From Verrucomicrobiota bacterium (GTDB taxonomy: Bacteria; Verrucomicrobiota; Verrucomicrobiia; Verrucomicrobiales; Verrucomicrobiaceae), in NCBI GenBank assembly GCA_017301975.1, contig JAFLEI010000035.1, positions 1-64,000 of the forward strand: a stretch of 64,000 bases of DNA, given 5' to 3'. A model generated the notes under the pieces. The model saw only the letters and a list, made by a program, of their open reading frames with translations, was not told the origin of the DNA and ran no database searches. Shown one piece after another: positions 31,355 through 42,584 of this stretch. The position numbers and the translations under genes are program-made. Position 1 is the first letter of the stretch; the number at the start of each line of letters is the position of its first letter.

Positions 31355-33541
31355 CTACGTCCCCGCCTTCGCGATCTTCTCGCAGTTCTGCACATCCAGC
31401 TTCCCTGACGCCAGCACCGGAATGTCACTCACGCGGATCATCTTTTTCGGAATCCACAGCGGTGGCATGCCTTTGTCGAGGAGGCGGTAGCGGAGGTCGA
31501 GGATTTCCTGGTGCTCGGGGCCGCCGGGCATGCTGGTGAGGAGGATGAGGGCCTCGCCTTTGTCGATGTCGGGCACGCCGACGACGGCGATCTTGCGCAC
31601 GGTTTCGTTTTCGAGGCCCATGGCTTTCACCAGGGCTTCTTCCACGGTTTCATGCGGCACCATCTCTCCGGCGATCTTGGAGAAGCGGCTGAGACGGCCT
31701 TCAATGTAGAGGAAGCCGTCAAGGTCCAGGCGGCCGATGTCGCCGGTGCGGAACCAGCCGTCCTTCAGCACTTCAGCGCTGCGTTTCGGATCGTTGAGGT
31801 AGCCTTCAAAGACGTTCGCCCCCTTGAACCAGATCATGCCGCTCTGATGCAGCGGGATGGGCGCATCAGTCTCCGGATTGGTGATGCGGACCGCCATGCC
31901 GGGCACGACGTGGCCCACGGAACCCTGCCGATGGCTGGGCAGCCAGGAGTAGCCGCTTTCTTCATCGCCGAGTGATTCAGGATCAGGCAGGTTCAAGTTC
32001 GAAGCCGGGGAGGTTTCGGTGAGGCCGTAGCCTTCCAGCACGCGCTTGCCAAAGCGGGCCTCAAAGGCATCCGCCACCGTGCTGGGTAGTTTTTCCGCGC
32101 CGGTGACGCAGTATTTGATGGAGGCCAGAGACTCACGATTCACGCCGCGCAGGTAGCTGCGCAGGAAGGTCGGCGTGGAGATCATCAGCGTGATGCGATA
32201 CTTCTCGATGAGCTGTGCGAGCTTCTCAACCTCCAGCGGAGACGGATAGGTGACTAGATGCAGCCCGTAGATGATGGGGAACCAAAGGGTGACGGTGCAG
32301 CCAAAGCTGTGGAAGAGCGGCAGGCAGCCGAGGATGCTGTCGTTGCTCTGCATGCCGAGACGGCTGCCGAACTGCATGACGTTGGCGACCAGATTGCGGT
32401 GCGTGAGCGCGACGCCCTTGGGCTCGCCGGAGCTGCCGCTGGTGAAGAGCAGCAGCGCCTCTTTGCGCCCGCCTTTTTTGGAAATGCCCAGCATGGCAGC
32501 CAGCACGGCAGCAGGCAGCACCTTGCTAAGCACGAGCCACTTGGCGATGGCAACCTTCATCTTCGGCAGGAGGCGCTCGATGAGGATGAGCTGCTTGCTC
32601 GGCGGCCAGGGGAAGCTCTGCATCTTGCGCACGAAGATGTCAGCGGTGAGGAAGCGGTCGATCTCGCCACGGCGGATGGAGCTTTCAATGGCGGCGCGTC
32701 CGGCGGTGAAGTTGAGATTCACCGGGATCTTCCCGGCCATGACGACGGCCACGTTGCAGATGAGACCGCCCAAGCCCGGCGGCAGGATGATGCCCACACG
32801 GTCCTTCTTGGTCTCCTTCTTCACCACCTCTGACAGCGCGAGCGCCGTGGCAAAAACTTTGTCAAAGCGCAGGATCTTCTCGTCCTTGCCATCCACCACG
32901 CTGTTGCGGGTGCCGTGTTTTTTAAAGCCCAGGATCAAGGCGTAGCCGAGGCTGAGACTGAGCGCGGCGCATTCATTGATGCTCTGCTCAGAGAGCAGCA
33001 GCAGGCTCTCCTGATAGCTGGGGAGGTTCGCCTCCGAACCTTGCAGCAGTTTGCCAAAATTGAAGATGACCTCGGCGTCGCTGTAGCGCCGCTCGATCGG
33101 CAGGGCGGTGTCCGCGCGGCGGTGCACATGCAGCGGCAGCACGGGGATGCCGGCCTTGAGCAAAAATTCCAGCTTCGTGCCCGGCACGGTGGTCATGGGG
33201 GAGACCATCGTCGCCGCTTCGGCGGGCAGATAGATGATGACCGCGCCGCTTTTGGCAGCCTCTGTCATCGCGCTGCGGTAGGCGGAGATCTCCGTCTCTC
33301 CGGGGGTAAACTCCATGGCGTGGACGCTGTCGCGCTCCAGATGCGCCCGCAGCAGGGGGTGCAGGGCCGCGCCCTTTTTCACCACGTAAATCACCTCCCG
33401 GCCTTCCAGCACGAGCTCCAGCCGCAGCAGATCAAAATACCCAAGCTGGCTGGGCAGGATCAGAAAGCCTCCCCCTGAGGGAAGGTTCTCTTTGCCGAGG
33501 ATGGTGAGGTCTTTGAGGGTGACGGGCTTGTCAGAGGCCAT
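31355..33541 (-). CDS. acyl-AMP ligase with an N-terminal degenerate acyltransferase domain
   Basis: The 728-residue protein resembles the Aas family (acyl-ACP synthetase/2-acyl-GPE acyltransferase), cytoplasmic face of the inner membrane. Residues about 1-190 resemble PlsC-type acyltransferases, but the catalytic HX4D box is QLGYFD (Gln32-Asp37), lacking the essential His. The C-terminal part is an AMP-binding ligase: LLLFTSGSSGEPKGVALTH (about residue 365), VLEGYGLTETSPAS, and WFRTGDIGRLDLDGFLYIEGR. It probably activates fatty acids; the acyltransferase domain may be inactive. Confidence 0.85.
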   Translation of the reverse strand: MASDKPVTLKDLTILGKENLPSGGGFLILPSQLGYFDLLRLELVLEGREVIYVVKKGAALHPLLRAHLERDSVHAMEFTPGETEISAYRSAMTEAAKSGAVIIYLPAEAATMVSPMTTVPGTKLEFLLKAGIPVLPLHVHRRADTALPIERRYSDAEVIFNFGKLLQGSEANLPSYQESLLLLSEQSINECAALSLSLGYALILGFKKHGTRNSVVDGKDEKILRFDKVFATALALSEVVKKETKKDRVGIILPPGLGGLICNVAVVMAGKIPVNLNFTAGRAAIESSIRRGEIDRFLTADIFVRKMQSFPWPPSKQLILIERLLPKMKVAIAKWLVLSKVLPAAVLAAMLGISKKGGRKEALLLFTSGSSGEPKGVALTHRNLVANVMQFGSRLGMQSNDSILGCLPLFHSFGCTVTLWFPIIYGLHLVTYPSPLEVEKLAQLIEKYRITLMISTPTFLRSYLRGVNRESLASIKYCVTGAEKLPSTVADAFEARFGKRVLEGYGLTETSPASNLNLPDPESLGDEESGYSWLPSHRQGSVGHVVPGMAVRITNPETDAPIPLHQSGMIWFKGANVFEGYLNDPKRSAEVLKDGWFRTGDIGRLDLDGFLYIEGRLSRFSKIAGEMVPHETVEEALVKAMGLENETVRKIAVVGVPDIDKGEALILLTSMPGGPEHQEILDLRYRLLDKGMPPLWIPKKMIRVSDIPVLASGKLDVQNCEKIAKAGT

Positions 33542-33705
33542 GGGAAGGGAGCGGAATGCAGGTGTGCGTTAACTAAGCGGGGAGCAACGCGCATGCCAGC
33601 GGGAAAAGGGGCGGAGGGGAAGTTGGCGGGTGTTTGATGTGGTTTGCGGTTGTTTGCCGTTGCTGGCTGTGGAACAGAGATCTTCAAACAACTGCCAACT
33701 TCCCC

Positions 33706-34947
33706 ATGCCCCCTCCCCCGCGTTATCCCCGCCGTGAATCTCCCGCTCCGCCCCCTGCTGGCAGCGAGTCCTGGCTGCGGCCCTGGGCGCAGATGAAGTA
33801 TTTTTCGTTCCACCCCGCCGTGTATCCGAACATGATCCGCGCCGTGTCTCCGGACGCCAAAGCGGGCGAGCTGGTGAACGTGTATGACAAGGAGGGCCAG
33901 CTTTTCGGCAGCGGCTTCTTCAATCCCAATGCCAAGGTGCCGCTGCGGGTGCTCCAGCATGGCGATGACGTGCTCACGGAAGATGCCCTGGACGCCCGGC
34001 TGGATGCCGCGCTGGATCTGCGCCTGAAGATGCTCCGGCTCAACGACACCACGGACGCCTGGCGCGTGATCTCTTCCGACGGAGATGGCCTCAGCGGCCT
34101 GACGGTCGATCGCTATGCCGATGTGCTTTCCATCGAAGTGACCACGCTCGGCGTGTGGCGGCGCCTGTCCCGCTGGCTGCCGAAACTGCATGCCGCTCTC
34201 GGCACCAAGCAGCATCTTATCGAGGTCGATCCAGACATCGCCCGCATCGAAGGCATGCGCTACGCAGACGTGCCGGAAGCAGACGCCCCCGCCCCGCGCG
34301 GCGTGCGGATTCGCGAGAACGGCGTGCGCTATCAGGTCAGCTTCGAAGACGGGCACAAGACCGGCTTTTTCTGCGACCAGCGTGACAACCGCCTGAAATT
34401 CGGCAAGCTCGCCCAAGGCAGGCGGGTGCTGGACCTCTGCAGCTACACCGGCGGCTTTGCGCTCAGCGCACGCATCCACGGCGGCTGCGAGGACGTGACG
34501 GCGGTGGACCTCGACGAAAAAGCCATCGCCCAGGCGAAAAAGAACGCGGATCTGAACCAGGTCCGCATCGACTGGGTGCATGCCGACACCTTCACCTGGA
34601 GCCGCCAGATGCAGCAAAACGGCGCGCTCTGGGACGCCGTGGTGCTTGATCCGCCGAAGCTCGTCTTCTCCCGCGATCCGGAGGAAGGCCAGCTCGGCCG
34701 CAACAAGTACTACGACATGAACTCCGTGGCGCTGGGCCTGCTGAAGCGCGGCGGACTCTTCGTCACCTGCTCCTGCTCCGGCCTGCTGGATGTCGCTGAG
34801 TTTGAGGAAATCGTCATGCGCGCCGCGCACCGCAACAAGCGACGCCTGCAAATCATCGACCGCACCGGAGCCGGTGCGGATCACCCCGTGATGTCCAACT
34901 GCCCGGAAAGCCGCTACCTGAAGGTGCTGTGGTGCCTCGCGTGGTAA
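33706..34947 (+). CDS. class I SAM-dependent 23S rRNA methyltransferase (RlmI/RlmK-like)
   Basis: The 413-residue protein has an N-terminal PUA-like region, then the EEHI region IRENGVRYQVSFEDGHKTGFFCDQRDNR, and a Rossmann methyltransferase: VLDLCSYTGGFALSA (SAM loop), TAVDLDEKAI, VVLDPPKLVFSRD (catalytic DPPK) and FVTCSCSGLLD. This pattern matches RlmI (m5C1962) of E. coli and the PUA-type methyltransferases widely distributed in bacteria. Start: ATG at 33706, preceded by a Pro-rich stretch; upstream ATGs would add low-complexity residues. Confidence 0.85.
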   Translation: MPPPPRYPRRESPAPPPAGSESWLRPWAQMKYFSFHPAVYPNMIRAVSPDAKAGELVNVYDKEGQLFGSGFFNPNAKVPLRVLQHGDDVLTEDALDARLDAALDLRLKMLRLNDTTDAWRVISSDGDGLSGLTVDRYADVLSIEVTTLGVWRRLSRWLPKLHAALGTKQHLIEVDPDIARIEGMRYADVPEADAPAPRGVRIRENGVRYQVSFEDGHKTGFFCDQRDNRLKFGKLAQGRRVLDLCSYTGGFALSARIHGGCEDVTAVDLDEKAIAQAKKNADLNQVRIDWVHADTFTWSRQMQQNGALWDAVVLDPPKLVFSRDPEEGQLGRNKYYDMNSVALGLLKRGGLFVTCSCSGLLDVAEFEEIVMRAAHRNKRRLQIIDRTGAGADHPVMSNCPESRYLKVLWCLAW

Positions 34948-34954
34948 AAAGCAA

Positions 34955-35085
34955 AGTTTCAAGTCCCAGGTTTAAAGTTTCAAGTTTCGGAAGGCTTCGC
35001 CCGGCCTGCGCGCCGTATGCCTATTCGCAGCCCCTTCCGCCCCTCCGGGCGCTCCCCAACTTTAAACCTTAAACTTTAAACTCAG
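34955..35085. repeat. dispersed TTTCAAGTTT/AACTTTAAAC-type repeat pair
   Basis: The left half has AAAGTTTCAAGTCCCAGG and TTTAAAGTTTCAAGTTTC; the right half has AACTTTAAACC and TTAAACTTTAAACTC. The two halves are inverted and 60 bases apart, separated by a GC-rich stretch with inverted GCCCGGCCTGC-like sequence. The same short steps occur upstream of rpe and queA. Confidence 0.55.
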
Positions 35086-35150
35086 CCCCCCGCGAATCCG
35101 TTACAGGTTTCCTTTGCTACCTTATTCTGACTGCTTACTCTGAGCGTCCC

Positions 35151-36992
35151 ATGAATCCAGAGGTGCAAAACATTGTAGCCGCGGGCAAGCTCCCTGCTGC
35201 TGACGGCGAAAAACTTTCCAAACTTGAACCCGGAACTTTCGTTCTTCACAAAAGCTGGGGCGTCGGCAGAATCGCTGAATGGGACCTGCTGGGCGACCGC
35301 CTGCTGATCGACTTTGAAGGCAAGCCCGGGCATCCTCTCAAGCTCACCTTTGCGATCAGTTCGCTGGACATCATCTCCCCGGATCATCTTCTGGCCCGTC
35401 GTCTGGCCGATCTCGATTCACTCAAGGAAATGGCGGCGAAGGACGCCCCCGCTCTGGTGGAGCTCGCCCTGAAAAGCAGCGGCAACACCCTGCACCTGGA
35501 CGATCTGGAAAAACTGCTCAAGGGCCGCATCGTCTCGGACGCCGACTACAAGAAGTGGTGGGAAGGCGCCAAGCGCGCACTCAAGACGCACCGCCACGTG
35601 GTCGTGCCTGCCAAGCGTTCGGAAAAGCTCGTGCTGCGTGATCAGGCGGAAAACGCCGGCACCCAGATGGTGAAGTCCTTCCTCGCCGCGCGCGACTTGA
35701 AGACCAAGCTCGCCACGCTGGCCAGCATCCAGAAGGACATCGATCTTTTCAGCGATCCGAAGACCGAGCTCATCCCCGTCTTCCAGGACATTTCCGACTC
35801 CGCCCGCAAGAGCGTGAAGCTCAACCTCAAGGAGTGTCTGCAGCTCCTGCTGGCTCGTGACGAACTCATCGAAAACCTCACCGCCACCGCGCCGATGGGC
35901 TCGATGAAGATTTCCGATCTCATCACCGAGACGAAGGAAGTGCTCGCGGATTCCATCAAGGGTCTTTCCGCCAGCCTGCTGGGCCGCATCTACCGCGCCT
36001 TCCCCGAAGCCTTCCCGAACCGTGGCTGGGTGCCGGAGATCCTGCACCACCTCACCAAGACCGGCGGTCGTGCCGTGGCCGAAATCGCCACCGTGCTGGA
36101 TGCCAACGACGAGCTGGATGTGCTGGCCGACGCCCTGAAGAAATCCCTGCGCAACCGCATGCTCTCCGCCGATCTGCTGATCTGGATGGCCCGCGAGCGC
36201 AAAGGCCTGGCGGAATCCGTTTTCGACATCGATCTCGGCCATGCCATCCTCGGCGTCATTGAAAGCGATCACATGGAAGGCGGGCCCAAGCGCACCGGTC
36301 GCCTTCAGGACCTGCTCTCGGATGACAAAACCCTCCTCGGCGAGATGGTGGCTGAAGCGGAGGACGAAGACGTCCGCCTGCTGGCCAAGCGCCTGATCAA
36401 TGGCTCCCTCTTTGACGAACTGACCCGCCGCTCCCTCATGGCCCGCATCATCAAGGTGCGCCCTGAAATGGAAGCCATGATGGACGAAAACGCCGGAGCC
36501 CACAAAGACGACTCCCTCATCGTCTCCTGGGAAAGCCTGGAGAAGAAGAAGCTGGAACTGGAAGACCTCGTCAACGTCAAGATCCCCGAGAACAAGCGTG
36601 AGATCCAGATCGCCCGTGACGAAGGTGACTTGCGTGAAAACGGCGGCTACAAGGCCGCGCGTGATCAGCAGTCCGTCCTTCTCCGCATGCAGGGCAAGAT
36701 GGAGCGCGAGCTCCGCAATGCCCGCGGCACCGATTTCGCCAACGTGCCCACGGACAAGGTTGGCATCGGCACCGTGGTGGACGTCGAAGACATCCCTTCC
36801 GGTGAAAAGGAAACTTTCACCATTTTGGGAGCCTGGGATGGTGATCTGGACAAGAACATCATCAGCTACCTCTCGGAATCCGCCAAAGCCTTGATCGGCA
36901 AGACAGTCGGCGAGGAACTGGAGCTGCCCACAGACAGCCACCACGTCACCCGCAAGGCCAAGGTCACAGCCATCCGCGCCTTCAAGCCCTGA
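35151..36992 (+). CDS. long GreA/GreB-type transcription factor with N-terminal extension
   Basis: The 613-residue protein is fused: the C-terminal ~150 residues match GreA (IARDEGDLRENGGYKAARDQ, the coiled-coil tip with the two acidic residues D and E that stimulate RNA polymerase cleavage; then the C-terminal NIISYLSESAKALIGKTVGEE domain). Residues 1-90 have a compact beta-rich region (VLHKSWGVGRIAEWD, FAISSLDII) that recalls CarD-like or Tudor-like folds, and 90-450 are helical. Similar very long GreA proteins are known from Chlamydia. Usual GreA is 158 residues. The function of the extension is unknown. Confidence 0.87.
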   Translation: MNPEVQNIVAAGKLPAADGEKLSKLEPGTFVLHKSWGVGRIAEWDLLGDRLLIDFEGKPGHPLKLTFAISSLDIISPDHLLARRLADLDSLKEMAAKDAPALVELALKSSGNTLHLDDLEKLLKGRIVSDADYKKWWEGAKRALKTHRHVVVPAKRSEKLVLRDQAENAGTQMVKSFLAARDLKTKLATLASIQKDIDLFSDPKTELIPVFQDISDSARKSVKLNLKECLQLLLARDELIENLTATAPMGSMKISDLITETKEVLADSIKGLSASLLGRIYRAFPEAFPNRGWVPEILHHLTKTGGRAVAEIATVLDANDELDVLADALKKSLRNRMLSADLLIWMARERKGLAESVFDIDLGHAILGVIESDHMEGGPKRTGRLQDLLSDDKTLLGEMVAEAEDEDVRLLAKRLINGSLFDELTRRSLMARIIKVRPEMEAMMDENAGAHKDDSLIVSWESLEKKKLELEDLVNVKIPENKREIQIARDEGDLRENGGYKAARDQQSVLLRMQGKMERELRNARGTDFANVPTDKVGIGTVVDVEDIPSGEKETFTILGAWDGDLDKNIISYLSESAKALIGKTVGEELELPTDSHHVTRKAKVTAIRAFKP

Positions 36993-37015
36993 GCCACGCA
37001 CCTATGCAAGATAAG

Positions 37016-37040
37016 ATCTCCGTCTGATGGCGGAGATTTC
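37016..37040 (+). terminator. possible terminator after the GreA-type gene
   Basis: ATCTCCG (37016-37022) and CGGAGAT (37031-37037) form a 7-base-pair stem with an 8-base loop, followed only by TTC. The tail is weak, so termination is uncertain. Confidence 0.4.
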
Positions 37041-37168
37041 TGGATGCGTGCTGATTCAGCATGATTTTTTCCGAACTAATCGCGCGTTTGTTTGTCAACT
37101 ACCCCCCCGCCATGGGGATTGCCCCACCCTGTGTGAGCAGCGTATGCTCTCATGCAAGCCCCCAACCA

Positions 37169-38515
37169 ATGCCTTCTGACGCTCTGCCCCCATCCTTTTC
37201 AAGGAGCCTTCGCGAAAACATCCTGACTGCTCGCAGCTTCAGCTTTTCAGTGCTGGCCACGCTCGCCTTCGGCGGGCTGGTCCCGGCGCGTTCTCACGCC
37301 CAGGTCACCCGCGCTGAAGACCTCAGCGTCATCCTCAGCGGTGCCGGGCTCAACCAGCCCTCAGAACCTTCTGCCGCCCCAAATTCCGCCGTTTTCGAGG
37401 CCAATCCAGGCCCCTGGGGAAAACTTCAGTGCGCCTATGTCTACCTGGAGGCACCCGCCAGCCTCATTGAGGAGTTCCCCCTCCCCAGTCCGATCTCACG
37501 CTGGACCTTCCCTCTGTCCTCGCTCCACAGCCTGCCCGCCTTTTTTTCCAAGGCCGGCCTGTCAGAATCGCTGATCGCCACGCTCCTCGCGCCAAAACAC
37601 GTGGTGCAGGAAGGCTCCTTCGTGCACCTGCTCCCTCCCCTGGCCGAGCTGGAAGGCATGACCCCGGAAACACGGGCGACGATCTACACCGAACTTTCGA
37701 AGTACTCGGAAAATGAATATCAGGCCGACCCGGTGCTCATCATCGGCACCACCGTGGACGAGTGGTACAAGGGCAGCAAACTGCGGCCTGAAATCATCAA
37801 CAAGATCAAACAGCTCAGCTACACGCGCGGCGAGGCCACGGCATTCAGCGACATCCCCGTCCTGCTGAATTACGCCCAGTCAGACTCCGAGGCGCGGTCC
37901 ATCTTCAAGGCCTGCACCCGTACCCGCAACCTGATGATCCGCCTCAAGCTCGACAGAAACTCCAATGCCGAGGAAATCATCCGCTACTGGAGCTTTGGCA
38001 CCGGCCTCCGCCGCAAGGACCTGGAGCCCCTGGTACGTTCTGTCATCGAACTCGATGGTGTGGATGACCTGGGCATCTCGCACATCCTGCCCGCGCTCGC
38101 ACGCAAGCTGCTCTACACCTATCCCGGCCTCGACATGGCCAAGCACGGCGTCATGCCGGACTGCCACTGGACCTCGCTCAACTTCTTCAACTACGAGCCC
38201 CATGAGTACCTGCTGGACGCCCGGCTGGCCACCAGCCAGGTGCTGGAGCAGTTCGTCCCGGTGGAGCCCCCCTATCAGTTTGCCGATGTGCTCTTCTTCC
38301 TCGACAACACCACCGGCGACGCCTTCCACTCCTGCGTGCATCTGGCGGACAACATCGTCTTTACCAAGAACGGACGAAACATCCTTTCCCCCTGGGTCAT
38401 CATGCGGCTGGAGGACGTCAAAAAAATCTACCTCTACAAGGGTGAAGGGCGTGTGCAGGGATTCCGCCGCAAGGACATCGCCGCCGAGAAAAAAGCCGCG
38501 CAGGATTCCCCCTGA
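37169..38515 (+). CDS. hypothetical secreted protein
   Basis: No family is recognised. From the ATG at 37169 (448 residues), the first 45 residues include a hydrophobic stretch SFSFSVLATLAFGGLVPARS ending SHAQ, a signal peptide with a long N-region. The mature protein is mixed alpha/beta with an HXXLR-like helix, YTELSKYSENEYQADPVLI, and a C-terminal HSCVHLADNIVFTKNGRN segment with two His, suggesting possible metal or hydrolase function. It follows the GreA-type gene by 176 bases. Confidence 0.75.
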   Translation: MPSDALPPSFSRSLRENILTARSFSFSVLATLAFGGLVPARSHAQVTRAEDLSVILSGAGLNQPSEPSAAPNSAVFEANPGPWGKLQCAYVYLEAPASLIEEFPLPSPISRWTFPLSSLHSLPAFFSKAGLSESLIATLLAPKHVVQEGSFVHLLPPLAELEGMTPETRATIYTELSKYSENEYQADPVLIIGTTVDEWYKGSKLRPEIINKIKQLSYTRGEATAFSDIPVLLNYAQSDSEARSIFKACTRTRNLMIRLKLDRNSNAEEIIRYWSFGTGLRRKDLEPLVRSVIELDGVDDLGISHILPALARKLLYTYPGLDMAKHGVMPDCHWTSLNFFNYEPHEYLLDARLATSQVLEQFVPVEPPYQFADVLFFLDNTTGDAFHSCVHLADNIVFTKNGRNILSPWVIMRLEDVKKIYLYKGEGRVQGFRRKDIAAEKKAAQDSP

Positions 38516-38578
38516 GGTGGCGGGAATTGGCAGGCAGGTGCAATGAGTCCCGGCCTGCGGGCGTTTACACCCACCACC

Positions 38579-39466
38579 ATGTCCTCCCGCCGCCACTTTC
38601 TCCACACCGTCCTCGGCACCAGTGCCGCCGCAGCCTTTGCCGCCGATTCCAAGCTCACCTACAAAGGGGAGAACATTCAGTTTGGCCTCGTGACCTACAT
38701 GTGGGGTGCGGACTGGGATCTGCCCACCCTGCTCAAAAACTGCGAGACCGCCAAGGTCCTGGGCGTGGAGCTGCGCATCGACCACGCGCACAAGGTCAGC
38801 ACCGCCCTCACGCCTGAGGAACGCGCCGCCGTGCGGAAGCAGTTTGAAGACTCCCCGGTGGACCTCCTCGGCATGGGCACCAACTTCGAATTTCACTCCC
38901 CCAAGGAGGACGAGCTGAAGAAGAACATCGAAGGAGCCAAACAGTACATCAAGCTCTGTCACGACCTCGGCGCCAGCGGCGTCAAAGTGAAGCCCAATGC
39001 CCTGCCCAAGGACGTGCCCGTGGAGAAAACGCTCGCCCAGATCGGCAAGTCGCTGGCGGAGCTAGGAGACTACGCCCTCGGCTTCGGCCAGGAAATCCGC
39101 CTAGAAGTGCACGGCAAGGAAACCTCCGAACTGCCCCACATCAAGACCATCATGGACGCAGCGGATCGCGACAACGTGCGCGTCTGCTGGAACTCCAATG
39201 ACACCGACCTCATCGGTGCCGGGCTGGAGGCCAATTTTGCCATGGTCAAAGACCGCCTGGGGCACACCGTCCACATCCGTGGCGTGAACCAGAGCACCTA
39301 CCCGCTGGACAAGCTGGCCAAGCTGCTGGTGGAAGCCGACTACGAAGGCCACGTGCTCCTGGAAGCCCACAAGCTGCCCGCCGGAGACCGCGTCGCCGCA
39401 CTGGCCGAGCAGAAGGAGCTGTGGATGAATCTGGTGACCGAAGCGCGGAAGAGCGTGAAGGATTGA
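38579..39466 (+). CDS. secreted TIM-barrel protein (sugar phosphate isomerase/epimerase family)
   Basis: The 295-residue product starts with a likely Tat signal, MSSRRHFLHTVLGTSAAAAF (SRRxFL). The mature part has an AP-endonuclease-2-type TIM barrel: TYKGENIQFGLVTYMWGADWD, VLGVELRIDHAHKV, GASGVKVKPNALP, IRLEVHGKE (metal-ligand Glu/His), and VRVCWNSNDTDLI. Relatives isomerise or epimerise ketoses or act on inositol derivatives; the substrate is unknown. ATG at 38579 precedes the twin-arginine motif directly. It is the last gene before repeat block A. Confidence 0.83.
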   Translation: MSSRRHFLHTVLGTSAAAAFAADSKLTYKGENIQFGLVTYMWGADWDLPTLLKNCETAKVLGVELRIDHAHKVSTALTPEERAAVRKQFEDSPVDLLGMGTNFEFHSPKEDELKKNIEGAKQYIKLCHDLGASGVKVKPNALPKDVPVEKTLAQIGKSLAELGDYALGFGQEIRLEVHGKETSELPHIKTIMDAADRDNVRVCWNSNDTDLIGAGLEANFAMVKDRLGHTVHIRGVNQSTYPLDKLAKLLVEADYEGHVLLEAHKLPAGDRVAALAEQKELWMNLVTEARKSVKD

Positions 39467-39477
39467 GTGGAGCGACC

Positions 39478-39885
39478 CACGGGGTCCCGCCTTGGGTTGG
39501 AAGAGCGCTGGGTAATCGCGGCGCGTTGAGGGATCAGGATGATCCCTCTCCTGCCGGAAGCGCTGGGCCGCTTGAAAGGAGTGGGACCATCCTGGTCCCT
39601 CACGCTCCGTTCGCGCCCCTCCTCCCCGCGCTGGCAAGGCGCTCCTGCCTCTCCGCTCGCGCATCTGCCTTCGTCCGCTCGAGGACGCTCTCACGCCCTG
39701 GGTTGGAAGAGCGCAGGGTGAACGCGGAGCGTTGAGGGATCAGGATGATCCCTCTCCTGACGGAAGCGCTGGGTCGCTTGAAAGGAGTGGGACCATCCTG
39801 GTCCCTCACGCTCCGCAAACGCCTCGCCGCCCCGCGCTGGCAATACGCTTCTGCCTCTTCGCAGCGCTGCACCTTTTGGCGCCCC
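39478..39885 (+). repeat. composite palindromic repeat block A (two units)
   Basis: Two units of 206-bp period. Each has P1, GGGATCAGGATGATCCC (39530-39546 and 39736-39752), then 53 bases later P2, GGGACCATCCTGGTCCC (39583-39599 and 39789-39805). Both are perfect 7-base-pair palindromes with a 3-base centre. P1 follows GCGTTGAG and P2 follows AAAGGAGT. The rest of the 553-base gap up to parE (39886-40019) shows nothing recognisable. No gene is supported within. Confidence 0.85.
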
Positions 39886-40019
39886 TCATTCCCAAAATCC
39901 CCCATCCTCCGCCCTGCCCTACTCGTACGACCAGTACACCCCCCTTGACACTCCCGCCCCTTTCTGCCATCTCAGATCAGACCTTTTGTCATTTCGCCCC
40001 CTGATTTCGCCCCTTCCCC

Positions 40020-41969
<1,950 letters not shown>

Positions 41970-42000
41970 GCCTGATGTCTGGAGAAGCACCCAAACTCTC

Positions 42001-42504
42001 ATGTCCCAAATCTCCCAGTTCTATGTTCCTCAGCAGGCGTTGAAGCCTGGCAAGGAGATTGAAGTTCTCGCGGCGAAGCTGTGGAGTCTGGGTTTGCCCT
42101 TCATGGATTTGCCCGAGTTCGGGGATCTTCCCGAGGATCTTTATGAGATCGAATTGATCTATGAAGACATGGCCATCGTGTTCTCCGAATTCGGCGATCC
42201 CGTTCCAAATCAGATCTCTGATTTGCGGTGTCCGCATTGCAACCAAGACGTGATGAGCGAAGCCTATAAGGTGTGGCAGGAGCAGGGCGCCACCATCCCC
42301 ACGGAGCAGCGGACCTTTGCATGCAGCGGCTGCGCCCAGCAGTTGTCAGGGAAAGGCTTGAATTCCACCGAGCCATTCACGTTTGCGACCTGCTATCTCT
42401 ACGTGAGCGATATCGACCCTGGCTTATGGCCGGGAGAAGAGGTCAGGGCGAACATTGAATCGGTCCTCGGACCGTGTGCGGAGTACCGCGAGACCGAGTG
42501 GTGA
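42001..42504 (+). CDS. hypothetical protein with zinc ribbon
   Basis: The 167-residue product has a four-Cys zinc ribbon: RCPHCNQD (Cys77, Cys80) and FACSGCAQQ (Cys108, Cys111). The first 65 residues are acidic and Pro-rich. No signal peptide; it is probably cytoplasmic. It follows parE by 31 bases and may be cotranscribed. A role with nucleic acids is suggested by the ribbon, but nothing more specific can be said. Confidence 0.7.
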   Translation: MSQISQFYVPQQALKPGKEIEVLAAKLWSLGLPFMDLPEFGDLPEDLYEIELIYEDMAIVFSEFGDPVPNQISDLRCPHCNQDVMSEAYKVWQEQGATIPTEQRTFACSGCAQQLSGKGLNSTEPFTFATCYLYVSDIDPGLWPGEEVRANIESVLGPCAEYRETEW

Positions 42505-42584
42505 GGCGGAGGGACTGATTTGAGGCGGCTTGAAGTGATCCATCCTAGTCGGCTGTTTGTTCAATGAGACGGCATAGGTCAGCC

